From contig CP060499.1 of the NCBI GenBank assembly GCA_024760525.1, positions 3,307,501 through 3,371,500 on the forward strand: DNA of 64,000 bases, given 5' to 3'. Source of the DNA: Nitrospira sp. (lineage in GTDB: Bacteria; Nitrospirota; Nitrospiria; Nitrospirales; Nitrospiraceae). Position 1 is the first letter of the stretch. Every line of letters starts with the position of its first letter. The notes below the pieces were generated by a model. It was not told the origin of the DNA, ran no database searches, and saw only the letters and a list, made by a program, of their open reading frames with translations. Of this stretch, positions 8,011 through 15,864 are shown piece by piece. The translations under genes were made by a program, and so were the position numbers.

Positions 8011-9567
8011 ATGCGCTACGTGCTAGCATTTGAATTTTTAAATCATCCGACGCCGCATTTCCGCTTTGCCGGAATATCCAAGGATCTTTTATTGGCACAG
8101 ACCGAAGCCATCTGCCAGACGCTCTCCACCGAGGCTGCGCGCGATCGCTGTGCCGCCATCCGCACGCAGCTGTCTCTTACCAATCTGTTTGGAGCTCCAT
8201 CCACCGCTCCCCCTAAAGAAACAGCCTCAGACGTATCGGCGGTCAATTCCTGGCGAATCAGCCCCTGCCCGTTTTTCCTGTCTTCTGATCAGCTGCAGTT
8301 CTTCACACAATTGGGGCCGCAACTCCTGTCGTTCTATCGAGGGCTGAATCGGCTTTACAACGAGAGCGTCAAAGAAATTCAACCGGGCTGGGTCGCCGGC
8401 TACTTGGATCAGGGCAAACCGGAAGCATTGGTTCAGTACGGCCGGATGAAACGATTTCGGGACACATTGCCCGCCGTCATCCGGCCGGATATCATTCCGA
8501 CCCAAGACGGCATGGTCATTACCGAGCTCGATTCAGTTCCAGGGGGTATCGGGCTCACCGCCTGTCTCTCCCGCATCTATCACGACCTTGACGGAGATCG
8601 CTCCCAGATCATCGGCGGACGGGACGGCATGGTACGGGGCTTTGCCCGCATGCTGCGATCCTATCGTGATCAGCGTGAGGGATGCATTGCAATTCTGGTC
8701 TCTGAAGAATCCAAAGACTATCGGCCGGAAATGTCTTGGCTGGCCGCTCAACTCCGCGAAGACGGAATTTCCGCTTGGTGCGTCGAACCACGGGACATTC
8801 GATTTACGGAAGACGGGCTTCGGCTCCAGACCGACGGTAGCGAGCACCCCATCAGCGTGGTCTACCGCTTTTACGAATTGTTCGACCTTCTGAACATTCC
8901 CAAAGCCGAGCTCATCCAATATGCCGCCAAGAAAGGGGTGGTCTCCATCACACCACCCTACAAGCCGGCCCTGGAGGAAAAATCCGCCTTTGCGCTGCTC
9001 CACCATCCCATGCTTCGGCCTTTCTGGGAAAAGGAGCTCGGAGCCGACGGCATGCTCCATTTGAGTGCGATCCTGCCGAAGACCTGGATTCTTGATCCAA
9101 CCCCGCTTCCCGCCATCGCGACGATTCCCGACTTGCATGTGGGAACCCGCCCAGTGGCAAATTGGGGTGCTCTCGAGACGGCGACGCAGAAAGAGCGGCA
9201 TTTCGTCCTCAAGCCTTCCGGATTTTCCGAATTGGCGTGGGGAAGCCGTGGCGTCTCGATCGGGCACGACATGCCGCAGTCCGAATGGACGCAAGCGCTT
9301 CGCGAAGCGCTTGGATCCTTTTCGAGGACACCCTATATTTTGCAAGAATTTCATAAGGGGCGATTGTTTGAGATGAACTTTATGGACGAGGACCGAGGCA
9401 CGATTGCACCTCTGTCAGGCCGAGCGAGACTCTCTCCCTACTATTTTGTCTCAGAGGGGAGGACAGAACTCGCCGGTATTCTCGCGACGATCTGCCCTTC
9501 AGATAAAAAAATTCTTCATGGCATGAAGGACGCGATCATGGCTCCCTGCGCCCTTCTTCCCGACTGA
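8011..9567 (+). CDS. Putative ATP-grasp-fold protein
   Basis: About 518 residues from the ATG at 8011 (no clear Shine-Dalgarno). Features suggesting an ATP-grasp ligase: a mid-protein segment ITELDSVPGGIGLT, like substrate-binding loops of circularly permuted ATP-grasp proteins; FVLKPSGFSELAWGSRGVSIG (nucleotide-binding Lys followed by a Gly-rich loop); and YILQEFHKGRLFEMNF, like the strand carrying metal and ATP ligands. No clear signal peptide or membrane segment. It is divergent from the YkgJ/DUF2156 gene (122 bp between starts). The fold call is by eye and the substrate cannot be inferred. Confidence 0.55.
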   Translation: MRYVLAFEFLNHPTPHFRFAGISKDLLLAQTEAICQTLSTEAARDRCAAIRTQLSLTNLFGAPSTAPPKETASDVSAVNSWRISPCPFFLSSDQLQFFTQLGPQLLSFYRGLNRLYNESVKEIQPGWVAGYLDQGKPEALVQYGRMKRFRDTLPAVIRPDIIPTQDGMVITELDSVPGGIGLTACLSRIYHDLDGDRSQIIGGRDGMVRGFARMLRSYRDQREGCIAILVSEESKDYRPEMSWLAAQLREDGISAWCVEPRDIRFTEDGLRLQTDGSEHPISVVYRFYELFDLLNIPKAELIQYAAKKGVVSITPPYKPALEEKSAFALLHHPMLRPFWEKELGADGMLHLSAILPKTWILDPTPLPAIATIPDLHVGTRPVANWGALETATQKERHFVLKPSGFSELAWGSRGVSIGHDMPQSEWTQALREALGSFSRTPYILQEFHKGRLFEMNFMDEDRGTIAPLSGRARLSPYYFVSEGRTELAGILATICPSDKKILHGMKDAIMAPCALLPD

Positions 9568-9639
9568 TGCATTCCCGGACGATAAACCTCAAAAATGGGC
9601 GTTTCACTTTCCGGCTTTTCCTGGTAGCCTTATACGATT

Positions 9640-9978
9640 GTGACACTCACGCTTTTCCATGTTGATTGGTGTCCGGAGTGCGACGTCGTCCGCGACAAGC
9701 TGGCCGAGTTGGGAGTGGCGTATGAAGCTGTCGTCGTGCCCGACAGCAGACGAATGCGGACGCAAGTCTACGATGCGTCCGGTCAGTATTATGTGCCGGT
9801 CATCAAGGACGGAGATCTCGTTCTGACGGAAACCGCAGACATTCTGGCCTATCTGGATGAGCGATACGGAGCCCGCGCCGAAGGGTCCGCATCATCGACA
9901 CAGTTTCAGTCGCAGGCCCGAACGACGCCCGACGCGTCGGGCCCGGACGACGAATTCCCTTCTTGCAGGATCAACTGA
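9640..9978 (+). CDS. Glutaredoxin/GST N-terminal-like thioredoxin-fold protein
   Basis: A 112-residue protein starting at GTG 9640. The N-terminal 80 residues form a glutaredoxin fold: LFHVDWCPECDVVRDKL with a CPEC redox pair (Cys11, Cys14), the cis-Pro segment YYVPVIKDGD and the glutathione-site-like LTETADILAYLDERYG. The last 30 residues are polar and probably disordered. It is followed 17 bp later by the KamA-family gene, likely in one operon. It may act as a disulfide or glutathione-dependent reductant; the partner is unknown. Confidence 0.8.
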   Translation: MTLTLFHVDWCPECDVVRDKLAELGVAYEAVVVPDSRRMRTQVYDASGQYYVPVIKDGDLVLTETADILAYLDERYGARAEGSASSTQFQSQARTTPDASGPDDEFPSCRIN

Positions 9979-9995
9979 TCACCAAAGGACGATTC

Positions 9996-11189
9996 ATGGA
10001 AGACTGGAGACAAGTCCTAGCCGAAAGTATCGTAAAGGCCAAAGATCTGGCGGATCGGTTCGGCCTCGACGAGAAGGAGGTGGAAGCGATCGTCGGCCCG
10101 TATCCCATGCGGATCACGCCGACCGTACTCGAGACGATCAAATCACCGGGGGATGCCATCTGGAAACAGGTGATCCCTGACGCGGCGGAGTTGGACGACC
10201 TTGAAGCCGACGATGATCCGCTCGAAGAAGACCTCATGAGCCCGGTACCCCATCTCGTGCACCGCTATCCGGACCGGGTACTGCTCATGGTCACCAACCA
10301 ATGTCCGATCTACTGCCGGTTCTGCACCAGGAAACGGTTGGTCGGCAAACCTGGGTTCCTCAAGAAGGGCGAATTGGACCGCGCCATCCAGTATCTTCGC
10401 GAACACACGGAGGTGCGCGACGTCATTCTCTCGGGCGGTGACCCGCTGTTGCTCCCTGATCATCTGCTCGAACGTGTGCTGAAAGCGCTTCGGACGATTC
10501 CGCACTTGGAGCTCATACGGATTGGGTCACGAGTCCCCGGAACGTTGCCACAACGGATCACGCCGAAGCTCTGTGAGTTAGTAAAACAGTACCATCCGAT
10601 CTATATGAACCTACACTTCAACCATCCCGACGAACTCACCCCTGAAGTCAAAGCGGCCTGTGGCAGGCTTGCAGATGCCGGCGTTCCGTTGGGCGCCCAA
10701 ACAGTTCTCCTCAAAGGGGTGAACGACGATCCGGAAATCATGAAACGTCTCGTCCATCAACTGCTCCTGGCACGGGTGAAACCCTACTACCTGTATCAAG
10801 CGGACCTGACGAAGGGCACCAATCATTTCCGAACCACGGTCGAAACTGGGTTGAATATTATCAAGGCCCTGCAAGGGCACACGAGTGGAATGGCCGTGCC
10901 TCATTTTGTGATCGATGCGCCCGGCGGCGGAGGAAAGATCCCTTTATTGCCGAACAATTACTTGGTACATCTTGATAAAGACGGCGCGCTTCTCCGTAAT
11001 TACGAGAACAAATCATTCCACTATCCGCAGCCCAAGGCTGAGCACGGGCGCGAACTTCCGATGCTTGATGCGCGATCATCGCGTGATGATGCAGAAGAGG
11101 CCTATGTGGCCTGCGGTGATAGTTACCCTGATCGCGATGGCTATGCCGCCTGGGGCAACAGCTGCGGCGGAGATTCGGACGACCTGTGA
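9996..11189 (+). CDS. KamA-family radical SAM aminomutase (lysine 2,3-aminomutase-like)
   Basis: About 397 residues from the ATG at 9996, which has AAAGGA upstream; a TTG at 9963 would overlap the previous gene. The radical SAM cluster is CPIYCRFC (Cys103, 107, 110), followed by TRKR as in lysine 2,3-aminomutases. GGDPL contacts SAM. The PLP-binding Lys lies in DAPGGGGK (Lys314). Family members interconvert alpha- and beta-lysine, for osmoprotection or for EF-P modification (EpmB). The short acidic C-terminal tail (last ~50 residues) is not part of the catalytic core. The stop overlaps the next start as GTGA, so co-translation with the dCTP deaminase is likely. Confidence 0.88.
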   Translation: MEDWRQVLAESIVKAKDLADRFGLDEKEVEAIVGPYPMRITPTVLETIKSPGDAIWKQVIPDAAELDDLEADDDPLEEDLMSPVPHLVHRYPDRVLLMVTNQCPIYCRFCTRKRLVGKPGFLKKGELDRAIQYLREHTEVRDVILSGGDPLLLPDHLLERVLKALRTIPHLELIRIGSRVPGTLPQRITPKLCELVKQYHPIYMNLHFNHPDELTPEVKAACGRLADAGVPLGAQTVLLKGVNDDPEIMKRLVHQLLLARVKPYYLYQADLTKGTNHFRTTVETGLNIIKALQGHTSGMAVPHFVIDAPGGGGKIPLLPNNYLVHLDKDGALLRNYENKSFHYPQPKAEHGRELPMLDARSSRDDAEEAYVACGDSYPDRDGYAAWGNSCGGDSDDL

Positions 11190-12343
11190 CAACTCATTCA
11201 CGCCGCGCCGGCATTCTTCCCTATCAAGACATCAAACGCCTGATCGCGAATAAAGCCATCAGTGCATCTCCCGCAGTTGAAGACAGGCAGATCCAACCGG
11301 CCAGCCTTGATCTCCGTCTGGGCCGTAAAGCCTATCGGCTTATCAGCAGCTTCTTGCCGGAACTCTCGGCCATTTCCTCCAGATTGAATGTGCTGGATTT
11401 CTATCAATCGGACCTCGTGATGTACGAGATGGACCTGACCGACGGTGCCATTCTGGAAAAGGGCCATGTCTATCTCGTTCCGTTGCTGGAGCAGCTGGCT
11501 CTGCCGCAAACAATTCGTGCACGGGCAAACCCCAAAAGCACGACGGGTCGTCTGGATGTGTTCACCCGTGTGGTCACCGATCTCACCGCCGGATTTGATG
11601 AAATCCGGGCCGGCTACCAGGGCCGGCTCTTCCTGGAAGTGGTTCCTCGCTCGTTTGCCATCAAGGTGCGCACTGGGCAGTCGCTGAACCAAATCCGATT
11701 TGTCTGTGGCGAGTCTACCGTTTCGGACCGAACTCTTCAGACACTTCATCGGAGCACACCGTTGCTGTATCACAATGTGCCCTCCGATAAGATTATCGGC
11801 AGCAGAGGCTTTCGCGCCGAACGGGGTTTGTTCCTCCGCATCGATCTGAAAGGCACGGATCAAGCCGACTCCCGTGTGATCGGATACCGCGCGAAAAAGA
11901 ACAGCCACGTGATCGACCTTGCCAAAGTCGGCCACTATGCGGCGGCCGATTTTTGGGAACCCCTCCATCGTCATCGCCATGACAGTTTGCTATTGGAGCC
12001 GGAAGAGTTCTATATCCTTGCTTCGAAGGAGCGCATCTGCGTGCCGGCCGGCTATGCTGCTGAAATGGTCGCCTATGAAGCAGCCTGTGGAGAGCTGCGG
12101 ACCCACTATGCCGGTTTCTTTGACCCAGGCTTCGGCTATGGGTCGAAAGGAGAGATCAAAGGCACACAAGTCGTGCTGGAGGTCCGCCCCCACGACGTGC
12201 CATTCTTGATCCATGACGGACAGACTTTTTTCAAGGTCGTCTATGACAAGATGATGGGGCTGCCGACACAACTCTACGGATCATTACTGGGATCATCCTA
12301 TCAACAACAAACGTTGACGCTCAGCAAGCATTTCAAAGTCTGA
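11186..12343 (+). CDS. dcd: 2'-deoxycytidine 5'-triphosphate deaminase, two-domain form
   Basis: A 385-residue member of the dCTP deaminase/dUTPase superfamily of the long type, with two Dcd-like repeats. The N-terminal half has IQPASLDLRLG and ARANPKSTTGRLDVFTRVV (compare the substrate loop S/K-S-S-x-x-R of Dcd), then LFLEVVPRSFAIKVRTGQSLNQIRF. The second half repeats the pattern with VPAGYAAEMVAYE and HYAGFFDPGFGYG. It would convert dCTP to dUTP for dTTP synthesis. The start is GTG, overlapping the stop of the KamA gene. About twice the length of E. coli Dcd, as in several alphaproteobacterial and other homologs. Confidence 0.85.
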   Translation: MTTHSRRAGILPYQDIKRLIANKAISASPAVEDRQIQPASLDLRLGRKAYRLISSFLPELSAISSRLNVLDFYQSDLVMYEMDLTDGAILEKGHVYLVPLLEQLALPQTIRARANPKSTTGRLDVFTRVVTDLTAGFDEIRAGYQGRLFLEVVPRSFAIKVRTGQSLNQIRFVCGESTVSDRTLQTLHRSTPLLYHNVPSDKIIGSRGFRAERGLFLRIDLKGTDQADSRVIGYRAKKNSHVIDLAKVGHYAAADFWEPLHRHRHDSLLLEPEEFYILASKERICVPAGYAAEMVAYEAACGELRTHYAGFFDPGFGYGSKGEIKGTQVVLEVRPHDVPFLIHDGQTFFKVVYDKMMGLPTQLYGSLLGSSYQQQTLTLSKHFKV

Positions 12344-12345
12344 TC

Positions 12346-12759
12346 ATGACTCCATCCGATCTGCCACCACATCAAGATGAGTCGCTGAAGCCGTCGCCTC
12401 CGACCGAACCGGGCGAGCAAGATGGGGGGAGCGATCACCAAGTGCATGTCATCGGCTTGATGGTCGGCACGGCGTTGATGTTTATCGGCTTTCTCAATGT
12501 GTTTCTGTCCATCAGCGGCGGCTTCGAAATCAATGTCGTCCCGTTTCTCATTTATTTCTGCGGCTTGACGATATGGGCGAATGCGGCCATCGAAACTCCG
12601 ACCATCCGTTACGGAGTCATGGGCCTTGCGATCGCGTTGGCCTTGGGCCTTTTTCAGTATGGGGAAGTTCTGTTTTGGCATAAGCAGGTCATCTTCTGGG
12701 CAACCATCATCATTGTCATGTACTTCATGTTCGTCGAGCCCAAGAAACCTACAACGTGA
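12346..12759 (+). CDS. Small multi-pass membrane protein, unknown function
   Basis: A 137-residue protein. The N-terminal 30 residues are Pro/Glu/Ser-rich and likely cytoplasmic. They are followed by four hydrophobic segments at about 33-55, 63-80, 88-105 and 112-130, and a short Lys-rich tail (EPKKPTT). The start is 2 bp after the dcd stop, so it is probably the last gene of the glutaredoxin-KamA-Dcd operon. I recognise no family. Confidence 0.7.
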   Translation: MTPSDLPPHQDESLKPSPPTEPGEQDGGSDHQVHVIGLMVGTALMFIGFLNVFLSISGGFEINVVPFLIYFCGLTIWANAAIETPTIRYGVMGLAIALALGLFQYGEVLFWHKQVIFWATIIIVMYFMFVEPKKPTT

Positions 12760-12767
12760 TCTCCTCG

Positions 12768-12833
12768 ATGACGTTTTCCGTCATCATTCCAACTCTGAAC
12801 GAAGAAAGTACACTCACCCGGACTCCGGCATGA
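12768..12833 (+). pseudogene. 5' remnant of a family 2 glycosyltransferase (TIGR04283-like)
   Basis: A 21-codon frame from ATG 12768 to TGA 12831. It encodes the typical start of a GT-A family 2 glycosyltransferase, SVIIPTLNEEST, which normally continues for more than 200 residues. After about 15 good codons the homology stops and a TGA follows. It lies directly upstream of a DUF2064 (TIGR04282-like) gene, and in many bacteria the intact TIGR04283 glycosyltransferase is adjacent or fused to that partner. The placement supports a genuine deletion remnant rather than chance. No remaining 3' part is recognisable before 12879. Confidence 0.65.
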
Positions 12834-12878
12834 CCATCGGCCTCGGACGTTCACGACATGATCAGTGAGTAGAAACGA

Positions 12879-13652
12879 ATGCCGAACCCTCGTCTCAGCA
12901 CTCAGCCCGCATCGTCCGCTCAGCGAGACGAGCATCCGACGCTCCGTACCGCATTGGTGATATTCGCCAAGGCACCGATTCCCGGCCAGGTAATGACGCG
13001 CCTCTGTCCGCCGCTCATTGCCGACGAAGCGGCTACCCTGCACGGCAGTTTCGTACTCGACACACTCGAACGGACAAAGGCCGCGGTCGGGAAACTGCCG
13101 ATCGAACGCTATCTAGCCTGTGCGCCATCTTCCACCCACGTGTTTTTCAAAATTCTGGAGGAGCGGCACGGTGTGAAGTTGATCGACCAAGTCGGCCACG
13201 ACCTCGGTACACGTATGAACCAGACTGTTGCAACACTATTCGCCGGAGGATACCGGCGGGTCATCGTTATCGGGACGGACGTGCCGACACTTCCGCTCGA
13301 CCGTTTCAAACAGGCCCTGACCCTGCTGGAACATCACGATGTCGCGCTCGGTCCCACCTTCGATGGAGGTTATTATCTCATCGGCCTAAATCAGACATGC
13401 CCCGAGCTCTTCGCTGATATTCCCTGGTCGTCTGAGCACGTGCTCGGATTCACCCAAGAGAAAGCGGCCACGCTTGGACTTCAGACCGTCTTGATCGAGC
13501 CCTGGCGTGCGGTCGATACTTTTGACGATCTTCAAGCCCTCATCAAGGCCAGCATCGCTGACGGCAAGAAACCCAAGAATGATCGGGTTTTTTCAAGTCG
13601 TACCACCGGCGTGTTGCAACTACTCGCCAAACGACTGAGTTTAAGAGCATAA
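12879..13652 (+). CDS. DUF2064 / TIGR04282-family glycosyltransferase-like protein
   Basis: A 257-residue protein. The signature VIFAKAPIPGQVMTRLCPPL is diagnostic of the DUF2064/TIGR04282 family (a nucleotide-diphospho-sugar transferase fold). It is followed by GTDVPTLP and the ALGPTFDGGYYLIGL block, with the Asp residues expected to bind metal and sugar nucleotide. The first ~25 residues are a Ser/Gln-rich extension outside the fold. Some members have been linked to arsenosugar biosynthesis; that specific role is not shown here. Its usual glycosyltransferase partner survives only as a fragment just upstream. Confidence 0.85.
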   Translation: MPNPRLSTQPASSAQRDEHPTLRTALVIFAKAPIPGQVMTRLCPPLIADEAATLHGSFVLDTLERTKAAVGKLPIERYLACAPSSTHVFFKILEERHGVKLIDQVGHDLGTRMNQTVATLFAGGYRRVIVIGTDVPTLPLDRFKQALTLLEHHDVALGPTFDGGYYLIGLNQTCPELFADIPWSSEHVLGFTQEKAATLGLQTVLIEPWRAVDTFDDLQALIKASIADGKKPKNDRVFSSRTTGVLQLLAKRLSLRA

Positions 13653-13685
13653 TGCGCGAGGTCTTCATCGGCCAAAGGTATTCAT

Positions 13686-14420
13686 ATGGATGAACGTGTG
13701 GCACTCATTACCGGAGGGGCCAAAGGCATTGGACGAGGTATCGCGCTCGACCTCGCCGCCCGCCGTTGGAAGATTGCCTTCTGCTATCGGAGCAGCGAAG
13801 CAGCGGCACAGGAAACGGCACAGGACATTACGCGGCAAGGAGGACAGGCCCTGGCGATTCGCTGCGATGTTTCAGACCCCATAGCCGCCAAGAATCTGGC
13901 AGCGCAGGTAGAAAACCACTGGGGGCGGATCGACGTTCTGATCAACGGAGCCGGTCCTTATCACCGAGTGAACATTTTCGACGAGACGGTCGAGGGGTGG
14001 AACGAGATGTTCGACGGCAATCTGCACCCTATTTTCTATCTTGTGCAGGCTGTGGCGCCAGGCATGAAGGCCCGCAAGGCCGGCCGGATCATCAGCTTCA
14101 GTATGGCGAATGCAGACCAGATGGAAGCGCAGGCCGATGTGACCGCCCACTATATCGCCAAAGCCGGAGTGCTCATCCTCACGCGCACGTTGGCCAAACT
14201 ATTGGCGCCATATGGCATTACTGTCAATGCCATCTCGCCGGGCTTCATCGACTCGGGCAGCGCGCCACCGCAGGAACTTGCAGCCATGACCAAGCGCATT
14301 CCGGCCGGCTACATCGGTACGGTTGAGGACACCGTTGCAGCTGTCCGTTACCTGCTCAGCGAGGACGCACGGTATGTGAATGGTGCGAATATTCAAATTA
14401 GCGGGGCGTGGGGGATATAG
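13686..14420 (+). CDS. Short-chain dehydrogenase/reductase (SDR) with atypical YxxxK region
   Basis: A 244-residue classical SDR. The NAD(P)-binding motif TGGAKGIG is at residues 9-16, with CDVSD (60-64), NGAG (87-90), the catalytic Ser region RIISFSMAN, and ISPGF plus GANIQISGAWGI at the C-terminus, as in FabG-like enzymes. The catalytic Tyr-x-x-x-Lys normally lies about 13 residues after Ser. Here the segment reads A-H-Y-I-A-K, so the residue four before Lys159 is His155 and the Tyr is one position closer. Either the motif is shifted or catalysis differs. The substrate is unknown. ATG 13686 follows a weak AAAGG. Confidence 0.85.
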   Translation: MDERVALITGGAKGIGRGIALDLAARRWKIAFCYRSSEAAAQETAQDITRQGGQALAIRCDVSDPIAAKNLAAQVENHWGRIDVLINGAGPYHRVNIFDETVEGWNEMFDGNLHPIFYLVQAVAPGMKARKAGRIISFSMANADQMEAQADVTAHYIAKAGVLILTRTLAKLLAPYGITVNAISPGFIDSGSAPPQELAAMTKRIPAGYIGTVEDTVAAVRYLLSEDARYVNGANIQISGAWGI

Positions 14421-14435
14421 AGGGTAGAACGACAC

Positions 14436-14530
14436 CCAGGTTAGTTCCTTGCTCTCTGAGCGCGCACTCGGAATAATCATATTCGGTGAAGGGCTGTGCT
14501 CGCTCAATGTGCGCAGGGGAACCAACCTGG
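14436..14530. repeat. Intergenic inverted repeat (long stem)
   Basis: Arms CCAGGTTAGTTCC (14436-14448) and GGAACCAACCTGG (14518-14530) match at 12 of 13 positions. A second inner pairing, GCGCGCAC with TGTGCGC, lies inside them. It sits between the SDR gene and the zinc-ribbon gene. It could be a terminator-like structure or a small mobile palindromic unit; no U-tract or clear target-site duplication is visible. Confidence 0.5.
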
Positions 14531-14577
14531 CTGCCGTTCTTTGGCGAGAAGAGAGTTTAGGAAAGGGAGGGCTGCCG

Positions 14578-14982
14578 ATGAAATCGGAACAGGAACGTGA
14601 AGCTCATCGCCGATTTGTTCAGGCGCTCCAACATGAGCATCTGACGTGTACCAAACCCGACTGCGGGGGAGCGATGGCGATCACCGATCATACTCCGCAC
14701 AGCGCCCGCATTAAGACCTACGAAGCGGCCTGCGAACGTTGTCACACAATTGAGAAGATCACCGGCAAGGAAGAACACCAGCCGTCGTGGGACGTGGCCT
14801 CCATCACTTTGATGGCGGAAACGCATCTCCTTCATGAACAACCGGCGTGTCCCTACGACGATACACCCATCACGTTCATTTCCTTACCCAATCCTCGCCG
14901 CAAAGCCCGATATCGTCTCTTGTGCTACTACTGCGGCCGCCACACTGAAATGAACTGGCCGCCACCGGAAGCGAAACGGTAA
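14578..14982 (+). CDS. Conserved hypothetical protein with four Cys pairs (putative zinc ribbon)
   Basis: About 134 residues from the ATG at 14578, which has a strong GGGAGGG upstream. It contains CTKPDC (C-x4-C), CERC, a single Cys in ACPYDD and CYYC. These probably form one or two zinc-ribbon sites. The start is Glu/Arg-rich and the C-terminus is basic. No enzyme motif. Likely soluble. Function unknown. Confidence 0.75.
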   Translation: MKSEQEREAHRRFVQALQHEHLTCTKPDCGGAMAITDHTPHSARIKTYEAACERCHTIEKITGKEEHQPSWDVASITLMAETHLLHEQPACPYDDTPITFISLPNPRRKARYRLLCYYCGRHTEMNWPPPEAKR

Positions 14983-15009
14983 CGGATACCTGCAGCTAGC
15001 AACGTGGTC

Positions 15010-15051
15010 CAAGGGAGATGGCGATGCCAGGTTGACCATCCATCTCCCTTG
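15010..15051. terminator. Hairpin terminator between convergent genes
   Basis: Arms CAAGGGAGATGG (15010-15021) and CCATCTCCCTTG (15040-15051) form a 12-bp perfect stem with an 18-nt loop, between the stops of the convergent genes at 14982 and 15068. No strong U-tract on either side, so it may act in both directions or only as an mRNA 3' end. Confidence 0.55.
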
Positions 15052-15067
15052 AAACCATAGTTTGAGT

Positions 15068-15547
15068 CTACCGGTCCGCAATGCCTGGGGTGAGGACCAA
15101 GTTGATCGGAAGCTTCTCGTCCAGCGTATATGCGCTAGCTCTGTTTTCCTTTACCCATCGCTTCTCCGCCACAGACTCGAAGGGGGCAGGCAACTCCCCT
15201 TGAAGCGACCACAGGTCAAAGGGTGTTTCATCGATGGATATCTCCCAGTCATAGCCTCTGTCCTTCACAAAGGGAGCAATCACTTTATCCAGTGTCTTGA
15301 TCCACCATTCTCTCAGAATCGGACCGGGCAGTGTCCTGGCAATTTGATCGACCTTGAATCGCACAAATCGGTCGTGCGGTTCGCCGCCTACAAAGCAGGA
15401 CCCCTTGGGCACTTCCTCGAAGATATGGACGACATAGAACTTCGGGAGGGGAATGCTTGCGTACACCTCTGTGATGCGCTTTGCCATTTCCCTTTTGTCC
15501 TCTGCCGTATACGCTCCCGCCGGATGGTAGACTTTCCACAATGGCAT
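15068..15547 (-). CDS. Tautomerase family protein (putative oxalocrotonate tautomerase, Tautomerase_3-like)
   Basis: About 159 residues from the ATG at 15547, which has a strong AGGAGGG upstream. Translation begins MPLWKVYHP, placing Pro at position 2 so that it becomes the N-terminal catalytic Pro after Met removal, the hallmark of the superfamily. AYTAEDKREMAKRITEVYA and FYVVHIFEEVPKGSCFVGG follow the pattern of the 'putative oxalocrotonate tautomerase' family first described in fungi. Divergent from a MarR regulator, which is a common arrangement for aromatic or stress detoxification genes. The substrate is unknown. Confidence 0.8.
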   Translation of the reverse strand: MPLWKVYHPAGAYTAEDKREMAKRITEVYASIPLPKFYVVHIFEEVPKGSCFVGGEPHDRFVRFKVDQIARTLPGPILREWWIKTLDKVIAPFVKDRGYDWEISIDETPFDLWSLQGELPAPFESVAEKRWVKENRASAYTLDEKLPINLVLTPGIADR

Positions 15548-15864
15548 CGTTCGTCCCTCCTCATCTGTTAGGCACATGATGTGCCAGCCTGGCCACGTAA
15601 TTGCTATCCTGTCGCCTCTCCAATTATGCAGGTCGCTCACTTATTGATGATGTCTCCTCAACCGAGAGCTGTTCTTTCCTGACAAGAACTCTAGCCATTG
15701 CCCGCTTACAAATTGTGACGTCTCTCCTATATATGGGCATATGCCCCTATATATCACCGTGTAATTCCCGTGTCAAACTCTTTATGTCGAAGATGATTCA
15801 GTCATATAATGGTGTCGTATGTTTAGGCCGGCTTAGATAGAGCATCGATTGACGCGTATGAACG
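15548..15864. promoter_or_regulatory. Divergent regulatory region between tautomerase and MarR genes
   Basis: A 317-bp non-coding, A/T-rich region. It contains the perfect 12-bp palindrome GGGCATATGCCC at 15735-15746, flanked on both sides by TATATAT runs, a good candidate MarR operator. A consensus -10 TATAAT lies at 15805-15810, facing the MarR gene, with a poor -35 (TTTATG). Autoregulation and control of the tautomerase gene are inferred from the layout. Confidence 0.55.
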
